Of a DNA stretch of 64,000 nucleotides, positions 35,270-43,689 are shown in pieces. The position numbers and the translations under genes are program-made. Below the pieces are notes generated by a model. It worked only from the letters and a program-made list of their open reading frames with translations. It did no database searches and was not told where the DNA came from. Numbering within the stretch: the stretch's first letter is position 1; each line of letters opens with the position of its first letter. This DNA comes from Alphaproteobacteria bacterium (GTDB lineage Bacteria; Pseudomonadota; Alphaproteobacteria; Micavibrionales; Micavibrionaceae). Location: contig WGMJ01000003.1 of NCBI GenBank assembly GCA_016125135.1, forward strand, positions 248,001 through 312,000, written 5' to 3'.

Positions 35270-37117
35270 TTAAAATAAGGGCTCATCGGCCTTTTTCGGG
35301 GCTGGTTTCTCGTAAACGCGCTCGGCCTTGCCCTCAACAGGCGGGAGGTCCTTGCCGTCTTTGGGCACACGTTTTTTGGGCACCCAGTTATCCGGCGAGA
35401 AAAGGTGAATCTCGACATTCATCGACTTCATAATCACCATTTGCTGGATGATCGAGAGGAAGTTACTGAACGTCCAGTAAATCACCAAACCAGCTGCAAA
35501 CTTCGCCAGAATAAAACACATGAAGAATGGCATGAGGGCCATCATCTGCCGCTGCATTTCATCTTCTGGCGGCGGGTTCAGTTTTTGCTGGATCAACATG
35601 AACAGCAACATCAGGCACGGCCACGCACCGATATGCAGGAAGCTTGGCGGGTCCCACGGGATTAAACCGAAGAGATTGAAAATTGTTGTCGGGTCAGGTG
35701 CGGTTAAATCCTGTATCCAGCCGAAGAACGGCTCGTGCCGCATTTCAATGTTGATAGACACAACCTTGAACATCGAGAAGAAGATCGGAATCTGGAGCAA
35801 AATCGGCAAACAGCCCGCAGCAGGGTTCACACCCTCTTGCTGGTAAAGCTTCACAAGCTCTTGCTGCATTTTGGCTTTATCATCACCGAATTTCGTTTTC
35901 AGCTCTTGCACTTTCGGGCCGATTTTCTTCATGCCGGCAAACGAGCGGTAAGATGTATTGGCCAGCGGAAACACGGCTGCACGTAAAATAACCGTGAGCA
36001 TTAAAATGGCGATGCCGAAATTCCCCACCCAGCTATTGAATAAATTGAGCAGGAACATAAAAGGACGTGTGAGGAAGTAGAACCAGCCGAAATCAACAAT
36101 CAGGTCAAGGTGGCCAACATTCAGTGCCTTCTCGTAATTTTCGATGATAGGCACTTCTTTTGCGCCTGCATAAAGGTGCGTTGTCACTTCTGTTTTACTG
36201 CCAGCAGGTATTTCGCGCAGAAGGCCGCGCATATCAACCTGATACAGATCTTTTTGCTCCTTGATAGGCGAGCGTTCGCCGATAAAACGGTATTGCGACA
36301 ATTCTTGCGACCCCGGAATAAAACCAGCGAACCAGTATTTCTGGCCGATACCGATCCAGCCTGTCATGGCTTCGTAAATCTCGATCTTGCGTTTCAGGAT
36401 TTTATCGAATTTTGTTTCGTGCAGATCGCCGCCAATATAACCCATTGGCCCTTCATGCCATACTGCGCCCTGCTCGTGATATTTCGAGAGGCCGCGCTGT
36501 ACGATTTTGCCATACGGGTAAAGCCGTACTTGTGCTGCGCTGTTATTTTCAACTGTTTGTTTAACCGTCACGAGGAAGTTTTCATCAACCGTCACATCGC
36601 GGGTGAAATCCAACCCCTGCCCGTTGCTCCATGTAAAGCGTATATGGTCGGGCTGTATTTCTTCTTTCTGCCACACGGTATTACTATCGGGCAAAACAAC
36701 GCCATCACCCTCGGCAATCCAGCCTGTTTCAGCAAATTGTGTGAAGGCCGTATCAGGCGGCGAGAATAATGTAATTGGTTTTGTTTTTTCCTTATCTTCG
36801 AAATGATCCTTCAGGATGATATCGTCAATACGCGCGCCTTGCGTTGAGAGGCTCCCTTTAATGCGTGCGCCTTCGAATGATACGCGGGTTGCTGCAGCAA
36901 TAGCTTCATCGCGCGAGCGTTGCACGGGCAGCTTGCCCTCAGCCTGCAATGTTTTGATTGTTTGCTCTTGCTGCTTTTTCTGCTCGGCCAACGCGCGGGT
37001 GCGCGGCTGCTGGTAGAAATAGTCAAAGCCGACCCAGAGCAGGACGGCGAGAACAACAAATATAATAACGTTACGCGTGTCTTCCGGGCGATTTTCCGAA
37101 GGGTGTCTTAAATCCAT
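35270..37117 (-). CDS. yidC: Membrane protein insertase YidC
   Basis: This 615-residue YidC inserts and folds inner-membrane proteins with or without SecYEG. It has an N-terminal TM (about 19-36), a large periplasmic beta-supersandwich (about 60-340), and the conserved five-TM insertase core (about 345-570). The core includes FPLANTSYRSFAGMKKIGPK with the functional Arg, and a basic C-terminal tail. Length is typical for alphaproteobacteria. Confidence 0.96.
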   Translation of the reverse strand: MDLRHPSENRPEDTRNVIIFVVLAVLLWVGFDYFYQQPRTRALAEQKKQQEQTIKTLQAEGKLPVQRSRDEAIAAATRVSFEGARIKGSLSTQGARIDDIILKDHFEDKEKTKPITLFSPPDTAFTQFAETGWIAEGDGVVLPDSNTVWQKEEIQPDHIRFTWSNGQGLDFTRDVTVDENFLVTVKQTVENNSAAQVRLYPYGKIVQRGLSKYHEQGAVWHEGPMGYIGGDLHETKFDKILKRKIEIYEAMTGWIGIGQKYWFAGFIPGSQELSQYRFIGERSPIKEQKDLYQVDMRGLLREIPAGSKTEVTTHLYAGAKEVPIIENYEKALNVGHLDLIVDFGWFYFLTRPFMFLLNLFNSWVGNFGIAILMLTVILRAAVFPLANTSYRSFAGMKKIGPKVQELKTKFGDDKAKMQQELVKLYQQEGVNPAAGCLPILLQIPIFFSMFKVVSINIEMRHEPFFGWIQDLTAPDPTTIFNLFGLIPWDPPSFLHIGAWPCLMLLFMLIQQKLNPPPEDEMQRQMMALMPFFMCFILAKFAAGLVIYWTFSNFLSIIQQMVIMKSMNVEIHLFSPDNWVPKKRVPKDGKDLPPVEGKAERVYEKPAPKKADEPLF

Positions 37118-37171
37118 GGGAAGGTTCTACTAGACATACTCTTTCAACTCAATAGGGCCGCTGAAATTCAC

Positions 37172-37278
37172 GTATTTTGTGGCGAAAATTATACCTTCCG
37201 AGAACCGCAACGCAGAATAGCTTTTGCCTATTTGAGTAGCGGAAGCGCAGGAAGGTATGATTTGCAGCCCAAAAGACA
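37172..37278. repeat. Structured intergenic repeat, copy B
   Basis: This is the second copy of the element at 5243-5348, in the same orientation. It lies between yidD and yidC. Here the outer stem is longer and perfect: ATACCTTCC (37191-37199) pairs with GGAAGGTAT (37250-37258). The ACCGC/GCGG inner stem is kept and the apical hairpin is AATAG/CTATT instead of AAATAT/ATATTT. Compensating changes in both stems relative to copy A support a conserved fold. It could be a mobile palindromic element or a small structured RNA. Confidence 0.7.
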
Positions 37279-37293
37279 AAGAATATCGCGGCC

Positions 37294-37509
37294 CTATGGG
37301 GGGGGCGGGTCAATAAAGGGCCCTTTATAATAGGGATGACAGCGGGATAACCGCCTGATGGCCAGCGTCCCGCCCTTGAAAACCCCGAATTTGTTAATAG
37401 ATTCACGCGCATAGGCCGAGCAGGTGGGCGAAAAACGGCATTTCGCGCCTGTTAAGGCCGAAAAGCACGTGGTATAGATTTTAATGAGAAAAAGAAGGAG
37501 ATGTTTCAT
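37294..37509 (-). CDS. yidD: Membrane protein insertion efficiency factor YidD
   Basis: This 71-residue YidD assists YidC-dependent insertion. The family pattern is clear: CRFSPTCSAYA (about 24-34), FKGGTLAIRRLSRCHPY (about 44-60) with conserved cysteines, and a closing GPFIDPPPP. The N-terminal helix is hydrophobic. rnpA and rpmH, which usually precede it, are absent. Its ATG overlaps the ATG of the divergent binding-protein gene within a single CATG. yidC follows after the structured repeat. Confidence 0.93.
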   Translation of the reverse strand: MKHLLLFLIKIYTTCFSALTGAKCRFSPTCSAYARESINKFGVFKGGTLAIRRLSRCHPYYKGPFIDPPPP

Positions 37510-38488
37510 GGTCCGTTTCTATCAATGCATGGCTTTTCTATTGCTGGCAATCCTCTTTGTCATGCCGCAGGCCCGCGCACTCGATGAAGCCCCACAGGAA
37601 GAGTATGCCTTTATTCTTATGTCGCGTGCAAACCCTTACTGGCAGGCGATGATAGACGGGATTGAAGACACAGCACGTGATAACGGCATGAATGCTTCTG
37701 TACATTTAGTTGAAAGCGACCGCGCCGCCGAAGAACAACTAAATTTATGTTTAGCTGTTGCAGGCAAGAAACCAAAACTACTCGCCATGAGTTCGGTGAA
37801 TAGCAGCGTTGGCATTGAATGTTTTAAACGTGCAAAGGAACTAGGCGTGATAGTGGCTGATATGGATAGCCAGATTACACCCGAACAAGCTGCGGCAGCA
37901 GGCGTACCACTTGCCTTTACTGTTGGCTCCGACAATTTGGTGATCGGACAAAGTGCTGCAATTTTCCTCACACAACATGCCAAAGGCACAACACCTGAAA
38001 TATTGGTGCTGGAAGGTGCTGCGGGCAGCCCCGCAGGTGAAAAGCGGGTGCGGGGCTTCAAAGAGCAGTTGGCAAAAGATTTCCCTGAAGCAAAAATTAT
38101 CTCGTCTGTTTCTGCCGAATGGGACCGTTTGAAAGCTATGCAGATCGCGGGGGATACACTGCGCGCCCACCCAAACCTCGATTATATTTATGCAGCAAAT
38201 GATTTGATGGCCCTCGGCGCACTGGAAGCGATGAAAAGCACGGGCAAAGCAGGCCAAGTAAAAGTTATTGGCGTTGATGGCATTAAAGATGCGCGCGATT
38301 CTGTCATGCAAGACGGTCTACTCGCAACCGTTGCGCAGCTGCCCTACCTTGTTGGCAAACGCGCTGTCGAGCTTGCGATCAAGGCACAACCCGACCAACC
38401 AGCACACAGTGAAGTCACAGCCACCCCCGTTCTGACAAAAGAGATGCTCACACGTGGCACCGACCCGCTTCTTGATTATGTGCGTTAG
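37508..38488 (+). CDS. Ribose-type ABC sugar-binding protein 1
   Basis: This protein of 326 residues has a signal peptide (about 1-26, ending ARA) and the periplasmic binding protein family I fold (Peripla_BP_4 type). Landmarks are FILMSRANPYWQAMIDG near the mature N-terminus, VIVADMDSQ, GSDNLVIGQ, YIYAANDLMALGA and VIGVDGIKDA. It probably binds a monosaccharide or related ligand. ATG 37508 is preferred because AAGGAG lies 7 bases before it. Followed 7 bases later by a close paralogue. Confidence 0.9.
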   Translation: MVRFYQCMAFLLLAILFVMPQARALDEAPQEEYAFILMSRANPYWQAMIDGIEDTARDNGMNASVHLVESDRAAEEQLNLCLAVAGKKPKLLAMSSVNSSVGIECFKRAKELGVIVADMDSQITPEQAAAAGVPLAFTVGSDNLVIGQSAAIFLTQHAKGTTPEILVLEGAAGSPAGEKRVRGFKEQLAKDFPEAKIISSVSAEWDRLKAMQIAGDTLRAHPNLDYIYAANDLMALGALEAMKSTGKAGQVKVIGVDGIKDARDSVMQDGLLATVAQLPYLVGKRAVELAIKAQPDQPAHSEVTATPVLTKEMLTRGTDPLLDYVR

Positions 38489-38495
38489 GTTTAAA

Positions 38496-39497
38496 ATGAA
38501 AAAACTTCTTAAACTCGTCGTTTTTTTTATCGCCAAGAAACTAATTTTTCTTGCAGTATTTCTCTTTCTTACGCATGGGGTGGCGCAAGCAGCAGAGCAA
38601 AAAGAATATATTTTTATTCTCAAAGCGCTCAGTAACCCCTACTGGCAGGCCTTGCGCGATGGCGCGGTTGAAACCACGGAAGCAGCTGGCATTAAGGCAA
38701 CGATTCTTTCCCCGACAAATGATGCCGCAAAAGAAGAGCATCTTGCACTGTGCGAAACCGCACTACAAAAAAAACCTGCTTTTCTTTTTATCGGCCCTGC
38801 AACAACCGCGATTGGCCTTGAATGTATGAAGCGCGCACAGGAAAAAGGCATACGCGTGGCCGATATTGACGCAACCGTAACACTTGCTGAAGCAACAGAC
38901 GCGAAAACCGATATGGTCTTTACAACAGGGGCTGATAATTCCGCAATCGGCGAAAAAGTAGCAGAATATGTTGCAAACCATACGCCGGACAAACCACATT
39001 TAAAAGTACTTGTGATTGAAGGTGCGATCGGTAGCCCACCCGGCATGCTGCGCCCTGAAGCTTTCAAAAAGAAACTGAAAGAATTAAAACCCGATACCGA
39101 AATCGTCAACTCTATTTCGGGTGACTGGGACCGCATGAAAGGTATGCAGATCGCCACAGACACACTGACCCGCACGCCCGATCTTGATGTTATTTTTGCT
39201 GCCAACGACATGATGGCCATTGGCGCTGCGGAAGCCGTAAAGCTTGCCGGTAAAACAGAGCAAGTGATGGTGATAGGTGTTGACGGCACACCCGATGCCC
39301 GCGCCGCTATTCTGAACGGCACAATGACCGCGAGCCTCACACAGCTTCCCTACCTGATTGGCAAGCGCGCCGTTGAAATGGCATTTGAAACTGAAAAAGG
39401 TACACTCAAAAACAAAGCCGAATACGCGCAAATGATTATCCTGACAAAAGATGTTCTGACTGAAAACAAAGAGCCTTTGCTGGAATATGTTCGCTAA
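38496..39497 (+). CDS. Ribose-type ABC sugar-binding protein 2
   Basis: This 333-residue protein is a paralogue of the preceding binding protein and aligns with it along its length (FILKALSNPYWQALRDG, GADNSAIGE, VIFAANDMMAIGAAEA, VIGVDGTPDA, and the same LLEYVR/LLDYVR ending). It has its own signal peptide (about 1-33, ending AQAA). The two probably arose by tandem duplication and may feed one permease with different ligands. An in-frame GTG lies upstream at 38454, inside the previous gene, and is less likely as the start. Confidence 0.9.
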   Translation: MKKLLKLVVFFIAKKLIFLAVFLFLTHGVAQAAEQKEYIFILKALSNPYWQALRDGAVETTEAAGIKATILSPTNDAAKEEHLALCETALQKKPAFLFIGPATTAIGLECMKRAQEKGIRVADIDATVTLAEATDAKTDMVFTTGADNSAIGEKVAEYVANHTPDKPHLKVLVIEGAIGSPPGMLRPEAFKKKLKELKPDTEIVNSISGDWDRMKGMQIATDTLTRTPDLDVIFAANDMMAIGAAEAVKLAGKTEQVMVIGVDGTPDARAAILNGTMTASLTQLPYLIGKRAVEMAFETEKGTLKNKAEYAQMIILTKDVLTENKEPLLEYVR

Positions 39498-40419
39498 CAA
39501 ACCCCTTATTCAATGCGCGTTATTTCTGGTGCTGTTATGCGCTGTGTTTTCATTCGCAACACCGTATTTTCTCTCGCTTGATAACATGATGAGTATTCTT
39601 TCAGCAGGAGCGGTTATTGGCCTGCTGGCGGTGGGAGCCACTTTCGTGATTGCGGCAGGCGGGATTGACCTTTCCTGCGCGGGTGTGATGGCGCTTGCAA
39701 GTGTTGTTACCGCCTATGCGTTGAAAAATATGGGCGTTACAAACCCTGCGGTCGCTTTTTTACTGGCAGGACTCACGGGGGCCTTTATAGGCGGCCTCAC
39801 AGGCGCACTGATTAACGTGACGCGCGCACCAAGTTTTATTATTACACTTGGTATGATGAGCATTGCGCGTGCCCTCGCGCTTATTCTGGCGGGCGGTATT
39901 CCTATTTATGGATTAGCTGAAAATATTACAGCGCTTGGGCAAGGCCGTGTGTTCGGCATGCCTGCCGCTGTTTTGTTTTTACTGGGCGGTTTTGTGCTGG
40001 CAGGTTATTTGCTAGGCTTCACGCGTTTCGGGCGGCATATACTTGCGTTTGGCGACAGCGCCATGGCTGCACACGCAACAGGTATTCGTACAAACTTACT
40101 GAAACTGAAAACCTTTGCCCTTGCAGGGTTTTTCTCAGGGATAGCCGGTTTTGTTTTTATGGCGCGCACCAATTCGGGTGACCCTTCTGCCGGTATGGGC
40201 TACGAGCTGATGGCCATTACCGCTGTAATATTGGGCGGTGCGAATTTGTTCGGCGGGCGGGCACATTTGCTGGGTACTTTTATGGGGGTCCTGTGCCTCG
40301 GCGTTTTGCAAAACGGTTTAACGCTCCTTGCAATCAGCACATTCTACCAAGTGTTATTCGTTGGCATTGTATTGTTGCTTTCGGCTTTCTTGCGGCGCTT
40401 TTCTGCGAGGGCCTCATGA
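39487..40419 (+). CDS. Ribose-type ABC transporter permease
   Basis: This 310-residue permease of the RbsC/BPD_transp_2 family has about eight to ten TM segments. It has the family's IDLSCAGVMALASV (about 54-67), GALINVTRAPSFIITLGMM and AITAVILGGANLFGG (about 239-253) motifs. It forms the membrane channel of the importer. It overlaps the second binding-protein gene by 11 bases, and its stop overlaps the ATPase start (ATGA). Confidence 0.93.
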   Translation: MFANKPLIQCALFLVLLCAVFSFATPYFLSLDNMMSILSAGAVIGLLAVGATFVIAAGGIDLSCAGVMALASVVTAYALKNMGVTNPAVAFLLAGLTGAFIGGLTGALINVTRAPSFIITLGMMSIARALALILAGGIPIYGLAENITALGQGRVFGMPAAVLFLLGGFVLAGYLLGFTRFGRHILAFGDSAMAAHATGIRTNLLKLKTFALAGFFSGIAGFVFMARTNSGDPSAGMGYELMAITAVILGGANLFGGRAHLLGTFMGVLCLGVLQNGLTLLAISTFYQVLFVGIVLLLSAFLRRFSARAS

Positions 40420-41141
40420 GTAATAGCCTGACACTCGAAAATATCTCGCGGAACTTTGGCGCACTTAAAGTGCTACAAGATGTAGCGGCACAATTTACCG
40501 GTGGCAAGATTACAGCCCTTGTGGGTGATAATGGCGCTGGGAAATCAACCCTGCTTAAAATTATGGCGGGCGCCCTTGCCCCCACAAGCGGCACGATAAA
40601 GCTGAACGATGAAGAAATTGCAGGGCTGAACCCTGCACACCACCGTGCACGCGGCATTGAAATGGTGTATCAGGACCTCGCGCTTGCCAAACAACATCAT
40701 GTAGCAGCGAATATATTTCTGGGCCGCGAAATTGCCTGCCCGTTGACGGGGCTTTTGAAAACAAAAGAAATGCGCGCACAAACGGAGGCGCTGCTTGAGC
40801 AAACAGGCATTAAAATTCCGCAGCTTGATAGACCTGTTGGCGCGCTTTCAGGTGGGCAACAGCAGGCCATTGCGATTGCGCGGGCACTTCTTGTCCCGCC
40901 GAAAGTATTACTGCTTGATGAGCCCACAGCAGCTCTTGCCGCCAAAGAAGTGGATATGGTGCTGGATATTTTGCGCCAGCAGCGTGAGAAGGGCTTGATT
41001 ATTATTCTCGTCAGCCACCGTTTGAATGATGTTCTCGCGATTTCAGATAATATCATCACGCTTAAACACGGGCGCATATTCAACGACCGCAAAACCGCGG
41101 ACACAAACCTCGCCGAAATTGTACAGGATATTGTAAGTTAG
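40416..41141 (+). CDS. ABC transporter ATPase, single domain
   Basis: This protein of 241 residues has Walker A GDNGAGKST (37-45), the Q-loop in YQDLAL, the signature LSGGQQQ, Walker B VLLLDEPTAAL and the switch His in VSHRL. It pairs with the ribose-type permease. Most ribose importers use a fused double ATPase (RbsA, about 500 residues); here only one domain is present, as in FrcA-like systems, so it would act as a homodimer. GAGG precedes the ATG. Its stop overlaps the convergent ferredoxin gene by 4 bases. Confidence 0.93.
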   Translation: MSNSLTLENISRNFGALKVLQDVAAQFTGGKITALVGDNGAGKSTLLKIMAGALAPTSGTIKLNDEEIAGLNPAHHRARGIEMVYQDLALAKQHHVAANIFLGREIACPLTGLLKTKEMRAQTEALLEQTGIKIPQLDRPVGALSGGQQQAIAIARALLVPPKVLLLDEPTAALAAKEVDMVLDILRQQREKGLIIILVSHRLNDVLAISDNIITLKHGRIFNDRKTADTNLAEIVQDIVS

Positions 41142-41491
41142 GCCCAATCGACCTTTGCTCCGGGAATGGCAACAACAAGCCCGTCTAGTTCTTCCTTGAG
41201 AATAATCTGGCAGGAAAGGCGCGAGAGGCGGTGTTGCGGATCAGCGGTATCAAGCATATCATGCTCGCCTTCGCTCATCTCCCCCCCGTCTATATCGTCA
41301 TTACCAAAAGACTTTTCGTACCATTCAGGCGCAACCCAGAAATGGCAGGTAGCGCAGCCAAGTGACCCGCCACACACGCCACGGATTGTCTCTACATCAT
41401 GCGCGAGCGCGACTTCCATGAGTGATAAACCGGCACGGCCCTGAATGGTCTTTGTTTCACCATTCTTTTGAATAATATTGACACTGATCAT
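41138..41491 (-). CDS. Adrenodoxin-type 2Fe-2S ferredoxin
   Basis: This 117-residue ferredoxin has cluster ligands C40, C46, C49 and C94, in the CX5CX2C...C pattern of vertebrate-type/Isc ferredoxins. The spacing to the fourth cysteine is several residues longer than usual, from an acidic insert (NDDIDGGEMSEGE, about 64-76). It probably supplies electrons for Fe-S assembly with the cysteine desulfurase encoded 4-bp-overlapped upstream, or to a monooxygenase. Confidence 0.92.
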   Translation of the reverse strand: MISVNIIQKNGETKTIQGRAGLSLMEVALAHDVETIRGVCGGSLGCATCHFWVAPEWYEKSFGNDDIDGGEMSEGEHDMLDTADPQHRLSRLSCQIILKEELDGLVVAIPGAKVDWA

Positions 41492-42597
41492 GCGGCTATT
41501 CTTTGCGCGAATTTTGCGTAGGCTGCAAGGAATTTTTCAATATCTTCTTCTGTGCTCTCCCACCCCAGTGATACACGCAAGGCCGATGAGGCAACATCCT
41601 TGCTACAGCCCATAGCTTCCAGCACGTAGCTGGATTTCACCGTGCCGCTAGAGCAAGCCGAACCGTTGCTGACGCAAAGCCTTGCAAGATCCATGGCGAT
41701 TAACTGTGTTTCGGATGAAATATTCGGCAGACTAAAAAAGCTGGTATTGGCAACGCGCGGTGCATTTATACCGTGAATAATAATAGAGGGCGCAATATCT
41801 TTGAGCCCTGCTTCAAGGCGGTCACGTAAGCCTGCAATTTTCTGGAAGTCTTCAATGCCTTGTTTAGCTGCTTCAGCAGCAACACCAAATGCACCAATAG
41901 CAAAAACATTTTCAGTGCCGGCACGGCGGCGTTTCTCTTGCCCGCCACCATTTAGCAATAAAGGTGTTTCACGGCACATACCGATAATAAGCGCGCCGGC
42001 ACCCTGTAACCCGCCGATTTTATGTGCGGATAACGTGAGATAATCAACACCGATTTTTTTAATATCGAGCGGGATGCGCCCTGCGGCCTGCACGGCATCG
42101 CAATGGATCTTTGCATCATGGGCGCGGCAGCGTTTTACAATCTCTTCGATAGGTTGAATAACACCTGTTTCATTATTCACATACATCACCGAAACAAGCG
42201 CTGGTTTTTCATCCTGTAAAATTTTCTCGAGCGCGGCAAGGTCAACCACACCATCACGCGTTACAGGAATTGTTCCTGTGATACCTGCTTCAAGCACAGA
42301 AGGATGCTCGATGGCGCTGGCGTATATTTTTTTGCCCGCAAAAAAACGGATAACCGTATTGTTTGCTTCCGTTGCGCCGCTATTGAAGACCATATTCTCT
42401 GGCAAGGCGTTCGCAAGCGCAGCAACATTTTCGCGTGCGTTTTCAACCACGCTACGCGCCTTGCGGCCCAGCGCATGGACAGACGACGCATTCCCCGCAA
42501 TATGTTGATATGATTCAACAAATCCACGCACTTGCGGGCGTAGGGGGGCGGTGCCGTTATAGTCGAGATAGATCATTTCCATACATTCTTTTGTCAT
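41488..42597 (-). CDS. Cysteine desulfurase (NifS/IscS family)
   Basis: This 369-residue PLP enzyme takes sulfur from cysteine for Fe-S clusters and thiolation. Evidence is the N-terminal YLDYNGTAP, the PLP lysine in LSAHKIGGLQG, and the catalytic cysteine loop GSACSSGTVKSS, with downstream LRVSLG. It is shorter than E. coli IscS (404). Two in-frame ATGs downstream (at 42582 and 42576) are alternative starts and the last fits the family N-terminus best. Its stop overlaps the ferredoxin start. Confidence 0.92.
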   Translation of the reverse strand: MTKECMEMIYLDYNGTAPLRPQVRGFVESYQHIAGNASSVHALGRKARSVVENARENVAALANALPENMVFNSGATEANNTVIRFFAGKKIYASAIEHPSVLEAGITGTIPVTRDGVVDLAALEKILQDEKPALVSVMYVNNETGVIQPIEEIVKRCRAHDAKIHCDAVQAAGRIPLDIKKIGVDYLTLSAHKIGGLQGAGALIIGMCRETPLLLNGGGQEKRRRAGTENVFAIGAFGVAAEAAKQGIEDFQKIAGLRDRLEAGLKDIAPSIIIHGINAPRVANTSFFSLPNISSETQLIAMDLARLCVSNGSACSSGTVKSSYVLEAMGCSKDVASSALRVSLGWESTEEDIEKFLAAYAKFAQRIAA

Positions 42598-42638
42598 AAA
42601 ATTAATGCAAATTCCACAAAAAAAACAATTACTTATAC

Positions 42639-42653
42639 GAATCTTGTAGATTC
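42639..42653. promoter_or_regulatory. Inverted repeat between divergent genes
   Basis: GAATCT and AGATTC form a perfect 6-base inverted repeat around TGT in the 126-base region between the cysteine desulfurase and hydrolase genes. The size suits a small dimeric repressor such as an Rrf2-type regulator, but no regulator gene is nearby. Confidence 0.35.
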
Positions 42654-42723
42654 AGTAAAAGCCACTGGTCTATAACCTTGTGAAAATAAACATAAACACC
42701 CTGAACTTGGAAATGATTTTATA

Positions 42724-43527
42724 ATGCCTGAACTTATTCTCAACGGCCCAGCCGGACGCCTTGAAGTAAAATATAACCACTCGAAAATTCCAAACGCCCC
42801 GCTCGCGATTGTTCTACATCCGCACCCCGAGCATGGCGGAACGATGAACAACAAGATCACGTTCGCAACATACCAAGCGTTTGTGCAACGTGGCTTCTCG
42901 ACCTGCCGTTTCAACTTCCGTGGCGTTGGCAAATCACAGGGCGTGTTTGATCGCGGCGAGGGTGAGCTGTCAGACGCGGCAACTGTACTGGACTGGATGC
43001 AAAGCATTAACCCGAACGCCCCCTATACATGGGTAGGTGGCTATTCGTTCGGTGCGTGGATTGGCATGCAGCTTCTTATGCGCCGCCCTGAAATACGCGG
43101 CTTTGTCAGCATTTCACCGCCTGCCAATATTTTTGATTTCAACTTTCTGGCACCTTGCCCGCAATCAGGCCTCATCATTCACGGTGCGAAAGACAATCTT
43201 GTGCCACGTGAACCCGTTGATTCACTCGTCCAGAAACTCAACACGCAAAAAGGCATCAATATCGATTACCGCGTGATGGATGATGCAAACCATTTCTACC
43301 ATGACAAACTCGATACACTCACCGAGTTCATGCATGACCACATGGACCAGAAGAATGCAGGCTTCCGCCTGATGAACGCTGGCGACCAGATTGTCAGCAT
43401 GCCGGTAGAGCCGCCCAAGGGCAAAAAGCCACGCGCTGCCCGTGGTACGGCAACCGCTGCCCCTGCCGCCGAACAGAAAAACACCAAAACTGCTGCCAAG
43501 ACCGGCACGAAGAAAAAAGTGGCATAA
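42724..43527 (+). CDS. Alpha/beta hydrolase
   Basis: This 267-residue protein is of the alpha/beta hydrolase fold, COG2945-like. It has HPHPEHGGTMNNK (oxyanion region, about 37-49), the nucleophile elbow GYSFGAW (about 106-112), an Asp in IIHGAKDNLVP and His in DDANHFYH. A Lys/Ala-rich low-complexity tail (about 225-267) is unusual and may bind nucleic acid or membrane. The substrate is unknown. Followed by a strong terminator. Confidence 0.88.
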   Translation: MPELILNGPAGRLEVKYNHSKIPNAPLAIVLHPHPEHGGTMNNKITFATYQAFVQRGFSTCRFNFRGVGKSQGVFDRGEGELSDAATVLDWMQSINPNAPYTWVGGYSFGAWIGMQLLMRRPEIRGFVSISPPANIFDFNFLAPCPQSGLIIHGAKDNLVPREPVDSLVQKLNTQKGINIDYRVMDDANHFYHDKLDTLTEFMHDHMDQKNAGFRLMNAGDQIVSMPVEPPKGKKPRAARGTATAAPAAEQKNTKTAAKTGTKKKVA

Positions 43528-43531
43528 TGAT

Positions 43532-43558
43532 AAAAAGCCCCCTCTCGGGGGCTTTTTT
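43532..43558 (+). terminator. Intrinsic terminator after hydrolase gene
   Basis: AAAAAGCCCCC, loop TCTC, GGGGGCTTTTTT. A strong bidirectional-looking hairpin that insulates the downstream secretion locus. Confidence 0.92.
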
Positions 43559-43625
43559 CTGCCTTTTTTAAGCCCTATTTCAGCCATATTCGCTGTAAAC
43601 CCCCGATAATTAACGAAAAATTGAA

Positions 43626-43640
43626 TAAAATTTTAGATAA
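43626..43640 (+). promoter_or_regulatory. Shared 15-base element upstream of DotA-like gene 1
   Basis: TAAAATTTTAGATAA, made of the palindrome TAAAATTTTA plus GATAA. It is identical at 49284-49298, upstream of DotA-like gene 3. It ends 49 bases before the GTG start. Confidence 0.5.
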
Positions 43641-43689
43641 TTAGAATGCGCCGGATTTTTGCGTAAATCCGCGCGTGCGTTTATGATTA

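Noticed and set aside
38639-39340. Long minus-strand frame across sugar-binding protein 2
   Set aside because: It is antisense to a clear binding-protein gene in a tight operon; composition is Ser/Ala-biased as expected of a shadow frame.
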